Notes under the pieces: generated by a model
What the model saw: only the letters and a program-made list of their open reading frames with translations
Told to the model about the DNA's origin: nothing
Databases searched by the model: none
Position numbers and translations under genes: made by a program
Shown here: positions 44,405 through 53,323 of the stretch, one piece after another
How the letters are laid out: every line of letters starts with the position of its first letter
Numbering within the stretch: the stretch's first letter is position 1
NCBI GenBank assembly: GCA_947493175.1
Contig: CANLQD010000001.1
Coordinates: 1,192,802 to 1,256,801, forward strand
DNA: 64,000 nucleotides
Reading direction: 5' to 3'
Source of the DNA: an uncultured Flavobacteriaceae bacterium
Lineage (GTDB): Bacteria > Bacteroidota > Bacteroidia > Flavobacteriales > Flavobacteriaceae

Positions 44405-45556
44405 TTAGGCCGCCTTTTTGTGTAGCAAACGGGTTAGTTTAATGGATAAATCAGTAAAAATTATTTTTGAGTTTCCGTTCCGCTCTACATGATACACCGC
44501 ATTTTCTAGTTCATGCGTAATATCAAGAATATTGTTCTCGTGTACAAAAGGAGCAAATTTTTCCAATTCAAATCCTTCTACGTGAATCTGCATAAAGGCC
44601 AATTCACGGGCATTGAAATTAATCAACAGTGCCTGTCGAATCACCGCAATGCAGTAATGAAGAAACTTCTTCTGGGTCTCTCTACCGGTTGCAGCTAGCT
44701 CCTCGCTCCATAAAATAAGCTCATGAATTGCTGCCTTGTTGCCCTTTGCCTTAAAAGCGCTACGAACCCATTGTACAAACCATTTCTCGAACACGAGGTC
44801 TTCCGAATCCCGATTCATCAGGTCAACGGCTTTGTTGAAATTGCCATTGGCTTCATGTGCCACTCGCAGTGCTTCGGCCCTATTTAAACCTTTCATGACC
44901 AAGCCATCTGCGATAGCCTCTTCGGACAAAGGGGGAAAATGAAGAATTTGACATCGAGATCGGATGGTTTGGAGCAGTTGTTCTTCGTCCTCCGCAATTA
45001 AGATGAATATTGTTTTGTTCGGAGGTTCTTCAATCAACTTGAGCAATTTGTTGGCTGCCGCAATATTCATTTTATCGGCCATCCAGATTAGCATTACCTT
45101 ATATCCGCCTTCGTATGATTTAAGGGATAGTTTCTTTACGATATCCATGGCCTCATCGACTCCGATCTGCCCCTGTTTTTTTTCGATACCTATCAATCGA
45201 TACCAATCAAAAAGATTTCCATAAGGCTGTTCCTTGATAAACTGTCGCCATTCTTGCATGTAATGGTCGCTAACGGCATGACTTTTTACTTTGTCACTAT
45301 TTGCGACCGGAAAGGCACAGTGTAGATCGGGATGCGAAATGGAGTCGAACTTGAGATTACAGGTCGTGTTTTCTCCCAGGTTTTCCCCATTTTGGTTTCC
45401 GCAAATCACATATTGTGCATAGGCAATGGCCATCGGAAGTGTTCCCGAACCCTCAGGACCTACAAACAGTTGGGCATGTGGAATTCGTCCTGAATCGGCA
45501 CTTGCAGCCAAGTGTTTTTTGATATGTAAAAGCCCGAGAATTTCTTGGAACAGCAT
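44405..45556 (-). CDS. holB: DNA polymerase III subunit delta'
   Basis: This 383-residue AAA+-fold protein is the delta' subunit of the clamp loader. The N terminus reads GRIPHAQLFVGPEGSGTLPMAIAYA, with a degenerate P-loop (GPEGSGTL) as expected for a subunit that does not hydrolyse ATP. Later come KVMLIWMADKMNIAAANKLLKLIEEPP (the conserved SRC-region neighbour) and TIRSRCQILHF with the SRC motif. The C-terminal helical collar domain follows. It is divergent from pgk, which starts about 190 bp away. Confidence 0.9.
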   Translation of the reverse strand: MLFQEILGLLHIKKHLAASADSGRIPHAQLFVGPEGSGTLPMAIAYAQYVICGNQNGENLGENTTCNLKFDSISHPDLHCAFPVANSDKVKSHAVSDHYMQEWRQFIKEQPYGNLFDWYRLIGIEKKQGQIGVDEAMDIVKKLSLKSYEGGYKVMLIWMADKMNIAAANKLLKLIEEPPNKTIFILIAEDEEQLLQTIRSRCQILHFPPLSEEAIADGLVMKGLNRAEALRVAHEANGNFNKAVDLMNRDSEDLVFEKWFVQWVRSAFKAKGNKAAIHELILWSEELAATGRETQKKFLHYCIAVIRQALLINFNARELAFMQIHVEGFELEKFAPFVHENNILDITHELENAVYHVERNGNSKIIFTDLSIKLTRLLHKKAA

Positions 45557-45713
45557 GGCTCAAAGATAGCTCTTTTCCCAATATGGTCGGTAATGACGAA
45601 TCATAGGTGGAGACCTTACAACTCGTTTGGCAAGACTTGTTGGAACAGCCTTTTTTTGAAAGAATTACAGCAATTATTACAGGGGCACCCTTCTTCCCAT
45701 TCCAAGAAATAAG

Positions 45714-45721
45714 TACATTTG
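45714..45721 (+). promoter_or_regulatory. -7 element (TANNTTTG) upstream of pgk
   Basis: TACATTTG matches the Bacteroidota -7 consensus and ends 24 bases before the pgk ATG. A -33 TTG at suitable spacing was not seen, so support is partial. Confidence 0.5.
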
Positions 45722-45745
45722 CTCTTCCTTTTAAAAAGCATAGAC

Positions 45746-46939
45746 ATGAAAACCATAGATGACTTCAACTTCTCGAATAAAAAAGCACTCATACGGGTAG
45801 ATTTCAATGTACCTCTTGACGCTGATTTTAAGGTTACCGATACCAATAGGATCGAGGCTGCAAAACCTACCATTATCAAAGTTCTAGAAGATGGGGGCAG
45901 TGCCATTTTGATGTCGCACCTGGGAAGGCCAAAAGGCCAAAGAAATCCGGATCTATCCTTGCAACACATCGCTACCGCCGTTTCAGAGATCATAGGGGTA
46001 CAGATTAAATTCGTGGATGATTGTGTAGGCGATGCCGCCGTTAAAGCAGCCGCGGAACTACAACCAGGAGAGGTATTGTTATTGGAAAACCTTCGGTTTC
46101 ATTCAGAGGAAGAAAAAGGTGACAAGGAATTTGCAGAGCAATTGGCCGGTTTAGGGGATATCTATGTGAACGATGCTTTCGGCACGGCTCACAGAGCGCA
46201 CGCCTCCACTACCATAGCAGCAGCATCCTTTCCTGAAAATAAGTGCTTCGGATATTTGCTGGCCAAAGAGATCGAGGCTATCGATAAAGTAATGCGTACA
46301 GGGGAAAAACCGGTTCTGGCCATTCTGGGAGGTGCAAAAGTATCTTCTAAAATAACCATTATCGAAAACATTCTCGATAAGGTAGACCATTTGATTATCG
46401 GAGGTGGAATGACCTATACTTTTGTAAAAGCACAAGGAGGCAAAGTAGGTGATTCTATCTGTGAGGATGACAAGATGCAGCTTGCTTTGAACATTTTACA
46501 GCAGGCAGCCGCTAAAGGTGTAGCGGTACATCTTCCCGTAGATGTGCTGGCAGCCGACGACTTTAACAACGACGCCGCGACCCAAGTGGTCGATGTGCAA
46601 CAGATTCCCGACGGATGGCAAGGCCTCGATGCGGGCCCCAAAACCTTGGAAATATTCAAAGAGGTAATTTTGAGTTCGAATACCATTCTTTGGAATGGCC
46701 CTGTCGGTGTCTTTGAAATGGAAAGCTTTGCTAGGGGTACCATTACAATCGGGCAGTACATAGACCAGGCCACTCAAAAAGGGGCTTTTTCTTTGGTCGG
46801 AGGGGGAGATTCCGTAGCGGCCGTGAAACAATTTGGTTTCGAAAACAAAGTTAGTTATGTGTCTACTGGCGGAGGTGCCATGCTAGAGAGTTTGGAAGGA
46901 AAAACGCTCCCAGGAATTGCAGCAATAATCGAGTCATAA
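45746..46939 (+). CDS. pgk: phosphoglycerate kinase
   Basis: This 397-residue glycolytic enzyme transfers phosphate between 1,3-bisphosphoglycerate and ADP. Motifs in order: [14 protein letters not shown] near the N terminus, [74 protein letters not shown], and the nucleotide-binding [13 protein letters not shown] near the C terminus. I chose the ATG at 45746, which gives the family's standard length; nine upstream codons in the open frame are not conserved-looking. It is monocistronic. Confidence 0.97.
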   Translation: MKTIDDFNFSNKKALIRVDFNVPLDADFKVTDTNRIEAAKPTIIKVLEDGGSAILMSHLGRPKGQRNPDLSLQHIATAVSEIIGVQIKFVDDCVGDAAVKAAAELQPGEVLLLENLRFHSEEEKGDKEFAEQLAGLGDIYVNDAFGTAHRAHASTTIAAASFPENKCFGYLLAKEIEAIDKVMRTGEKPVLAILGGAKVSSKITIIENILDKVDHLIIGGGMTYTFVKAQGGKVGDSICEDDKMQLALNILQQAAAKGVAVHLPVDVLAADDFNNDAATQVVDVQQIPDGWQGLDAGPKTLEIFKEVILSSNTILWNGPVGVFEMESFARGTITIGQYIDQATQKGAFSLVGGGDSVAAVKQFGFENKVSYVSTGGGAMLESLEGKTLPGIAAIIES

Positions 46940-47079
46940 AGGCGTTATCGATTAAAGGGGCATAGGGTATTTCGGTAAGCTCAGCAGAATTATTTCGTAG
47001 GGGCTAGCTGGTAAAAATTTTATTCTCTCAAAAAAAAGTCGCATTTTCGTTAGCCCTCCCGTTAAGATTAGATCGTACT

Positions 47080-48771
47080 ATGACTACAAGAAAAAGCAGG
47101 TCGTTCCTGACCTTGGTATCGCTGTTAGTGGGAATCATTGTCTTCGCACAAGAAAAGGATACAGTTGCCATTGCTAAAAAAAACGGAAAAGGAACAGTTC
47201 CTACACAAGCTACCCCACCCGTAGACTCCTTGGCTACCGATATTGAAAAGAGTGTAGAGCAAATGGAGCAAATGGATGAGGCCTCGGACCAAGATCTTCC
47301 GTTTCCACTTGCCGATGGAAAGGGACAGTACAATTTAAAGGACCATCCGCAAGCAGCTATTTACGACAGCTTGTGGATGAAAGAATTGTATGAGACCCAT
47401 ACCGCATTCAAGGAGATGTACAAAGAGGTACTAGACTTGGGGAATACAGAGCAAATAGATGGTACTCCTGTGGCCATTGCGGAAAATTACGTCTATGATT
47501 TACCTACTGATTCCCTAAAGGCACGATTGGAGCGGATCAACCAAAAAACCCCGTTCAATGTTGTTTATAACGCTTCTTTGGAAAACTTGATCAAATCGTT
47601 TCTGACTCGTAAAAGAGGTTTAATGGAACGTATGCTTACCGTTAGTCAATTTTATTTTCCACTTTATGAAGAAGAGTTCGACCGTCTCGACATACCGCTC
47701 GAAATGAAGTACCTATCCATCGTAGAATCTGCTTTGAACCCAAGAGCTAGATCTCGTGTGGGCGCAACGGGGCTTTGGCAATTTATGTATAGTACCGGAA
47801 AGCAGTACAAATTAGATGTGACCAGTTATGTAGACGAACGAAGCGATCCTATTAAATCGACCAAAGCAGCCGGTCAGTTCTTGTCAAGGCTCTATGATAT
47901 TTTTGGGGATTGGGATTTGGCCCTTGCTGCCTACAACTCTGGTCCTGGAAACGTAAACAAAGCGATTCGCAGATCGGGAGGGCATCGAAATTACTGGAAT
48001 ATCCGCAGAAACCTTCCACGTGAAACAGCCGGATATGTGCCTGCTTTTTTGGCTACCATGTATGTTTTTGAATATGCAGAGGAGCATGGATTAAAAGGGA
48101 GACCGGTAGAACGAGCTTATTTTGAGACCGATACGATTCAAGTGAAAAGCCTAATTACCTTTGATCAGATTTCAAAATTGGTAGGGGTAAGTGTTGAGGA
48201 ATTGAAGGTCTTGAACCCTTCCTATAAATTGAATGTTATTCCTTATGTAAAAGGCAAAAACTACTCCCTAAGATTGCCGAAAGATGCTATGGGCAAGTTT
48301 GTGGCAAACGAGATACAAATCTATGCACATGTAAAAAAAGAATTGGAAAGCAAAGAAAGCCCTTTGCCGGCCTTGGTCAAACAAGCGGAAAAAGACCGCA
48401 TTCGGTATAAAGTTCGGAGCGGGGATTATTTGGGTAAAATTGCGGAACGCTATGGAGTACGGGTAAGTCAGCTAAAACAATGGAATGGTCTACGAAGCAA
48501 TAATCTACGTGTTGGCCAACGTTTAACGATTTATCCACGATACCGGGGTAACAGATCCAAAGCGGCAAAGAAAACTTCTGCTACGGTGGCCAGTACGCAG
48601 TCGTTTCCTCCTGGTACGAAAGTACATACGGTACAAAGCGGAGACTCCCTATGGACCATCTCAAGAAAATATCCTGGAGTTTCTGTGGAAAATTTACGAG
48701 AATGGAATGGTATTAGCGGTAAAAATCTAAAACCGGGCACAAAATTAAAATTGTGCGAATGTTCACCGTAA
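47080..48771 (+). CDS. LysM-containing membrane-bound lytic murein transglycosylase (MltD-like)
   Basis: This 563-residue exported enzyme cleaves the glycan strands of peptidoglycan. It has a signal peptide (about 1-25), an acidic linker and an SLT catalytic domain with IVESALNPRARSRVGATGLWQFM at about 213-236 (catalytic Glu in VES) and LALAAYNSGPGNVNKAI at about 285-301. It ends with one divergent LysM-like segment (about 370-410) and two clear LysM modules (about 445-490 and 512-560, the second with HTVQSGDSLWTISRKY). The C terminus carries two Cys. The following DUF4837 gene begins 14 bp after it. A degenerate parS-like site lies inside the coding region. Confidence 0.9.
   Translation: MTTRKSRSFLTLVSLLVGIIVFAQEKDTVAIAKKNGKGTVPTQATPPVDSLATDIEKSVEQMEQMDEASDQDLPFPLADGKGQYNLKDHPQAAIYDSLWMKELYETHTAFKEMYKEVLDLGNTEQIDGTPVAIAENYVYDLPTDSLKARLERINQKTPFNVVYNASLENLIKSFLTRKRGLMERMLTVSQFYFPLYEEEFDRLDIPLEMKYLSIVESALNPRARSRVGATGLWQFMYSTGKQYKLDVTSYVDERSDPIKSTKAAGQFLSRLYDIFGDWDLALAAYNSGPGNVNKAIRRSGGHRNYWNIRRNLPRETAGYVPAFLATMYVFEYAEEHGLKGRPVERAYFETDTIQVKSLITFDQISKLVGVSVEELKVLNPSYKLNVIPYVKGKNYSLRLPKDAMGKFVANEIQIYAHVKKELESKESPLPALVKQAEKDRIRYKVRSGDYLGKIAERYGVRVSQLKQWNGLRSNNLRVGQRLTIYPRYRGNRSKAAKKTSATVASTQSFPPGTKVHTVQSGDSLWTISRKYPGVSVENLREWNGISGKNLKPGTKLKLCECSP
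48012..48027. promoter_or_regulatory. degenerate parS-like site inside the transglycosylase gene
   Basis: CCTTCCACGTGAAACA matches the parS consensus TGTTNCACGTGNAACA at 14 of 16 positions, with both mismatches in the outermost two bases. It lies about 6.6 kb from the perfect copy downstream of mnmG. Whether ParB binds it is uncertain. Confidence 0.5.
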
Positions 48772-48785
48772 AACACATAAGCTGT

Positions 48786-49778
48786 ATGAAAATTAGTAAA
48801 ACACTTTTCCTTTTTTTTCTTTTTATTACCCTGTATGCCTGCAAGGAAGGTGAAAGAAAGAGCTATCTCCCCGCTAGTATTGGGCCTATCAATTCCTTGG
48901 CCGTGGTTATGGACGATAACCTTTGGAAGGGGGAAGTCGGGGATAAGGTACGGGAGCATTTTGCCGCCCCGGTCCTTGCTTTGACCCTCAATGAACCAAA
49001 ATTTAGTATCAACCATTTTCCTCCCAAGTCGTTTACCGGCACTACCAGAAGCTCAAGATCGGTACTCTATGTAATGAAAGATACATTGGATCTCGCCCAT
49101 ATCAAAACCGACCTGTACGCAACCCCTCAGAAAATCGGGGTTATCAAAGGAAGAAACAATCAAGAGTTGATGGAAAATATCGAAGCGAAGGCAGCTGAGA
49201 TGATCCAAACCTTTAAGGCAGTCGAAATTGACGAGAAGCAAAAGCGATTTCTAAAATCCCTGAATAAGGAAGGCGTTTTTGAAAAGAATTTTGGAATATC
49301 CATCGACATTCCATCCGTTTATAAGGTAGGGAGACAAGAGGATAATTTTGTTTGGCTCGACCGACAGATTCCAAAGGGAACTGCTAACATTGTTGCCTAT
49401 TCAATGCCTGCAGATTATTTTAAAAGCGACTCTACCTTGGTTAGGGATATTGTAAGCATGAGAGACTCTATTGGCAAATCGTATATACCGGGACCCGACA
49501 ATCCTGGAAAAATAACACATATGCGAACCGAGCCTGCATTTGCACCACATGTTTTCGCAACCGAGGTCGCTGGGAAAAAAGCGGTTGAAGTAAGAGGTTT
49601 ATGGGACATTAAAAACTATCCTATGGCAGGACCGTTTCTCACCTATATCATCAATGACAAGGAACACAATAGAAAAATGGTGGTGGAAGGATTCGTATTT
49701 GCTCCGGCTGCCGAAAAAAGAGATGATATGTTTGAGTTGGAGGCTATCTTGAAAACAATCAAGTTCGACCTCGAATAG
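48786..49778 (+). CDS. DUF4837 family lipoprotein
   Basis: This protein of about 330 residues starts at the ATG at 48786 and has a signal peptide with lipobox LYAC (Cys about residue 19). Eleven upstream in-frame codons overlapping the transglycosylase end are rejected because they would displace the signal peptide. The mature part begins with SYLPASIGPINSLAVVMDDNLWKGEVGDKVREHF (split), the characteristic start of the Bacteroidota DUF4837 family, and later has GLWDIKNYPMAGPF and VEGFVFAPAAEKRD. Function is unknown. It is probably cotranscribed with the lytic transglycosylase. Confidence 0.85.
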   Translation: MKISKTLFLFFLFITLYACKEGERKSYLPASIGPINSLAVVMDDNLWKGEVGDKVREHFAAPVLALTLNEPKFSINHFPPKSFTGTTRSSRSVLYVMKDTLDLAHIKTDLYATPQKIGVIKGRNNQELMENIEAKAAEMIQTFKAVEIDEKQKRFLKSLNKEGVFEKNFGISIDIPSVYKVGRQEDNFVWLDRQIPKGTANIVAYSMPADYFKSDSTLVRDIVSMRDSIGKSYIPGPDNPGKITHMRTEPAFAPHVFATEVAGKKAVEVRGLWDIKNYPMAGPFLTYIINDKEHNRKMVVEGFVFAPAAEKRDDMFELEAILKTIKFDLE

Positions 49779-49800
49779 GTAGCACCCGTATAAAACTATA

Positions 49801-49837
49801 AAAGCACCGAAACCAGTATGGTCTTCGGTGCTTTTTT
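49801..49837. terminator. bidirectional rho-independent terminator
   Basis: AAAGCACCGAA pairs with TTCGGTGCTTT, extended by ACC/GGT, around AGTAT, with T residues to 49837 and an A-rich lead. It lies between DUF4837 (plus) and the small gene at 49854 (minus). Confidence 0.85.
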
Positions 49838-49853
49838 ATTTGATTCTTGGCTT

Positions 49854-50024
49854 TTAACCAAAATAGAAGCCCGTAGAAACCCTAAAAACGAATGCGTATA
49901 CTGTTATCGCCCAAAGAAAGAGACAGAACCAGGAAAACGCCTTAAAATACTTCTGAAGTATCATAAAGGTCCAATCCCTAAAAGCTTCTACATAAATTTC
50001 CCTTACAAGTAATAATTTCTTCAT
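49854..50024 (-). CDS. 56-residue single-pass membrane protein (paralogue A, DUF6747-like)
   Basis: This very short gene starts at the ATG at 50022-50024. The protein opens MKKLLLVREIYVEAFRDW, has a conserved KYFKAFSWFC block at about 25-34, and one hydrophobic segment (about 31-48) leading to a YAFVFRVSTGF tail. It is clearly homologous, end to end, to the protein encoded at 50390-50560, and that similarity with two matching terminators is the evidence that it is real. It resembles small Flavobacteriaceae proteins that I recall being filed as DUF6747, but I could not check this. Function is unknown. Confidence 0.8.
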   Translation of the reverse strand: MKKLLLVREIYVEAFRDWTFMILQKYFKAFSWFCLFLWAITVYAFVFRVSTGFYFG

Positions 50025-50389
50025 ATTCCGTTCATTTAATGTTACGGTACAAAGATGAAAAGCCGCTGCTGATCGGTAGAATTATTTAGACGAACGGAAT
50101 TATATCTACGATGTCTTTTTTCGCTATTGTATTTAGTCGATGAACAACCGATTTATCCAGCCAAAGTACATATAGGGATTGTTAATGAAAGCTTACAAAA
50201 ATGTAAGTATTGGATAAACTCTCTGAACCTCTTGTGGGATTTTCCCGGGTTTGTGTAACAGCTTTCCGTTTAGCAACTCAATATTAAAAGGTTTATCAGC
50301 AGAAATCAAAGGCACAGTATCAATTTCCTGGAAATAAAAAAAGCACCCTTTTTAGGGTGCCCTTTTCAGTTAGGTTGGTCGAAATTTCG
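50025..50389. other. 365-bp gap between the two small membrane-protein genes
   Basis: No reading frame is convincing. It contains the terminator of the right-hand small gene (50332-50360), a CATCTTTG (minus strand, about 50050-50060), one base off the -7 consensus for the left-hand small gene, and otherwise AT-rich DNA without recognised structure. Confidence 0.4.
50332..50360 (-). terminator. rho-independent terminator of small gene B
   Basis: On the minus strand GCACCCT (50360-50354) pairs with AGGGTGC (50349-50343) across a short A/T loop, followed by a T run (the A tract at 50334-50342). It lies 30 bp beyond the stop of the 50390-50560 gene. Confidence 0.85.
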
Positions 50390-50560
50390 TTAGTCAAAAG
50401 AGAAGCCCGTGGCCACTCTAAAAATAAAAGCGTAAAGCATAATGGCGAAGCTCGCGAAACAAAACCAAGAAAAGGCTTTAAAGTATGACTTTACCAAAGC
50501 GCTGCCAAGGTTTCTAAAAGCTTCCAAATAAATCTCTCTGATAAGTAGGGTAGTTTTCAT
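50390..50560 (-). CDS. 56-residue single-pass membrane protein (paralogue B, DUF6747-like)
   Basis: It starts at the ATG at 50558-50560 and is the same length as paralogue A. It shares REIY-EAFR near the N terminus, YFKAFSWFC in the middle and YAF-FRV-TGF at the C terminus. About 30 of 56 positions match without gaps. One hydrophobic segment lies at about residues 31-48, and the N-terminal half is amphipathic. It has its own strong terminator. It is too short for most gene finders, but the paralogy argues strongly that it is expressed. Function is unknown. Confidence 0.8.
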   Translation of the reverse strand: MKTTLLIREIYLEAFRNLGSALVKSYFKAFSWFCFASFAIMLYAFIFRVATGFSFD

Positions 50561-50741
50561 GTTATAGGTATTTAGTTCGATTTGGTGTTTAATTACATAT
50601 ATAACTCTTAATCTGATTATTACGTATTTTATCGAGCTTGTTTGTTGTGAACATGATGCAGCATGTGGTGAAATGCCGATTCGTCTATGGCTTTGCTAGC
50701 AAGCTTGTACCATCCATGTTTATATAGTAAGGTTGTACCAT

Positions 50742-50771
50742 AAAAAAACCCGCTTCTTTAAAGGAAGCGGG
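50742..50771 (-). terminator. rho-independent terminator of the OmpA/PorP cassette
   Basis: On the minus strand CCCGCTTC (50771-50764) pairs with GAAGCGGG (50756-50749) around a short A/T loop and runs into a T tract (the A run at 50742-50748). It follows the stop codon of the OmpA family gene by 25 bp. Confidence 0.9.
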
Positions 50772-50795
50772 CTTGATTTTTATTGATAGTCCGAA

Positions 50796-53312
50796 TTACA
50801 TATTTACAATAATAAATTCAGAACGTCTGTTGCGGAAGTGTTCCTCTTCGGTACATCGTATGTGACCGTTACATCCATTAAGCAATCGTTCTTCGCCGTA
50901 ACCTGTGGCACTTTCTATACGGCTTTCATCGATTCCACGGGATATGATATAGTCCCTAGTCGATTTGGCCCTCTTGTCGGAAAGGTATTTATTATATACC
51001 GCAGAACCCCTAGAATCGGTATGTGATTCGATTTTGATGACCATATTGGGGTATTCGGTCATGACTTCGACCAGTTTGTCCAATTCTGTTGCTGCATCGT
51101 TTCGGATATACGATTTGTCAAAATCAAAGAAAATCATTTCGGTCTTCAATTTTTTGATACCATCTTCCAAGGCGATCATTTCTTCGAGACGTTTCATGCT
51201 TACATCTGTATTTACCAATTCGTTATCCTTGGTTGCGATTTCTTGGTTGTCTTCAAAGAATTCTCCTTTGGTCGTTTTTAAGATGTATTTGGTGCTACTG
51301 TCTAAATCCTCGAATACAAAACTGCCGTCCTCATCGGTTATAACTTCTTTTAGTTTTATACCATTTTCATCCAACAGCTCTACCAACGCCTGTGGCATTA
51401 GGTCCCCGGTAATCATTTCGGTTACTACACCTGCAATAGCATTAAGGTTTTCTGGCACTTCCTCGACAATCAAACGTTTGAAGGAATAAATATCATCGTC
51501 GCCTTTTCCACCCTCTCGGTTCGAGGCAAAGAACCCTTGTTGGTTCTCCTCGTTTACGATATAGGAAAAATCATCTTTATTACTGTTTACTGGCTGGCCA
51601 ACATTCACCACCTCCAGAAATCCTTCCTCTTCGTCAATAGCTACTTCGTATACGTCCAATCCGCCTAGACCTACATGCCCGTCGGATGAAAAATATAACT
51701 TCTTATCATTAATGAAAGGGAACATTTCTCTTCGCTCCGTGTTAATATCCGGTCCTAGGTTTTTAGGTTCGGAAAAGTCTCCGTTTTCGAGTACGTCCAC
51801 TACAAAAATATCGGTTTTCCCAATACTTCCCGGCATGTCTGAAACGAAGTAAAGCTTTTTCCCGTCTGGGCTTAGAGCGGGGTGCCCCGTAGAATACTCA
51901 TCGCTATTAAAGGATACTTCCCGTGCCTCGGTCCACTCTCCGTCAACTTTGTTAGACGTATAAATTTTTAGGTGGTTGACACCATTTTTATCACGCTTCA
52001 ATTTTTTGCCGTAGTTATTTCGGGTAAAATACATGGTTGTATTATCTGGAGAGAACGTTACGGACGCTTCGTGGTACTTGGTATTGATTTTTTTAGAAAA
52101 CTTTATAGCGTTTCTTAAATCTTGTGATTCCTCGTTGATCCGGGCTACATAGAGGTCAAGAAATGGCTGATTGTTCCATTTATACTTTCTGGTATTTAGA
52201 AAAGATGAATCCTTGGCAGAAGCAAATACCACTTGGCTAGAGTCTAGGAACATCGGTGAAAAATCGGAGTATTCTGTATTGATACTCATATTTTTTATTT
52301 CATAATTCTGTGAACTTGCAAGTATATTGTCGAGTACCACTTCATTGGTAACATGGTTATCGGCCTTATAGTTGTTGTTCATGTCGCTGCTCATTTTTTG
52401 GTTGTAGAGTCGCATCAGTTTTTTGGCCCTGTTGTATTTGCCCACGCCTTTAAGGGAATGTGCATATTTAAAAAGGTTATCTGCAGATAGTTCCTTTGCA
52501 TAATTTTCATACAGTAGGTTGTACCAACCGTACGCTTTTTCCATATTGGTGTTGAAGTAATGTGCATCGGCCGCTTTTTGTATGATATCGGCGGTGTAAT
52601 ATTCACCTCCTTTGGCCAAGGCCTCTTCGTATAGTTCTGCCGCCTCGGCATACCACATTTTGTTAAAGTAGCTATCCGCTTTTTGAATGAGTTTGCTTTT
52701 ATTCGGGGTATCGGAAATTACCGGGGTATCTACTTTGTTCTGGTGATTATCCAGCATATCATAGGTTACCTCGTTTACCGAGACGGGCACCTCGATATTC
52801 TGGTCAACCTTGGTTTCCTCTACTGTCTCTGCTATTTGCGGTAACTCCTGATTCTCTACTTCCATTATCCATACTTCGTCCGAGTAGCTGCCCTCTAGGT
52901 CAGAGTTACATCGATCAATAGCATACCTCCAGTCTGAATGATGCTCTAAGTATATATAATGAAGACCGTTATCAGGGTTTTCTATTACACCGGCATCAAA
53001 ACCTTTTTTAGTTAGTTTTTTAACTGTTTTTTTTAGATTACGGCCTTTACTAAAGACACCGGAAATAATGTAATATCCAGCAGTTACTTGATCAAGGTCG
53101 CTAAAAGTTCTATAGGCGATATTATTTTTTTTGGCGTTGCCAGCGAATGTATCATCGCTTTTGGGTACGAAAACTGGTTGCCCCCCCATCTCTTCAGAAT
53201 TATCCGTGCTTAGCAAATTATGCTCAGTAGCCGTTATCTGATTCTCTTGAAAATCCTGGGAGAACGCATTAAACGATAACAATAGAAGGGCGGTGGTAAT
53301 AAGTTTTTTCAT
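50796..53312 (-). CDS. OmpA family protein with SPOR-like, TPR, PD40 and carboxypeptidase-regulatory-like domains
   Basis: This protein of about 838 residues starts at the ATG at 53310-53312; 19 upstream codons in frame would hide the signal peptide. Signal peptide at about 1-18. A SPOR-like module of the same kind as in the SprD-like protein is at about 65-140 (GYYIISGVF...YIYLEHH). Then come TPR-like helices (about 205-300), PD40/WD40-like beta-propeller repeats (about 345-600; PALSPDGKKLYFVSD and similar), a carboxypeptidase-regulatory-like beta domain (about 625-705) and a C-terminal OmpA domain (ESHTDSRG...YLSDKRAKSTRDYI) that binds peptidoglycan. Last gene of the cassette. Confidence 0.9.
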   Translation of the reverse strand: MKKLITTALLLLSFNAFSQDFQENQITATEHNLLSTDNSEEMGGQPVFVPKSDDTFAGNAKKNNIAYRTFSDLDQVTAGYYIISGVFSKGRNLKKTVKKLTKKGFDAGVIENPDNGLHYIYLEHHSDWRYAIDRCNSDLEGSYSDEVWIMEVENQELPQIAETVEETKVDQNIEVPVSVNEVTYDMLDNHQNKVDTPVISDTPNKSKLIQKADSYFNKMWYAEAAELYEEALAKGGEYYTADIIQKAADAHYFNTNMEKAYGWYNLLYENYAKELSADNLFKYAHSLKGVGKYNRAKKLMRLYNQKMSSDMNNNYKADNHVTNEVVLDNILASSQNYEIKNMSINTEYSDFSPMFLDSSQVVFASAKDSSFLNTRKYKWNNQPFLDLYVARINEESQDLRNAIKFSKKINTKYHEASVTFSPDNTTMYFTRNNYGKKLKRDKNGVNHLKIYTSNKVDGEWTEAREVSFNSDEYSTGHPALSPDGKKLYFVSDMPGSIGKTDIFVVDVLENGDFSEPKNLGPDINTERREMFPFINDKKLYFSSDGHVGLGGLDVYEVAIDEEEGFLEVVNVGQPVNSNKDDFSYIVNEENQQGFFASNREGGKGDDDIYSFKRLIVEEVPENLNAIAGVVTEMITGDLMPQALVELLDENGIKLKEVITDEDGSFVFEDLDSSTKYILKTTKGEFFEDNQEIATKDNELVNTDVSMKRLEEMIALEDGIKKLKTEMIFFDFDKSYIRNDAATELDKLVEVMTEYPNMVIKIESHTDSRGSAVYNKYLSDKRAKSTRDYIISRGIDESRIESATGYGEERLLNGCNGHIRCTEEEHFRNRRSEFIIVNM

Positions 53313-53323
53313 GAGTAAGATCG

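Noticed and set aside
49818..50012. 64-codon plus-strand frame after DUF4837
   Set aside because: It overlaps a terminator and is antisense to the better supported 56-residue gene.
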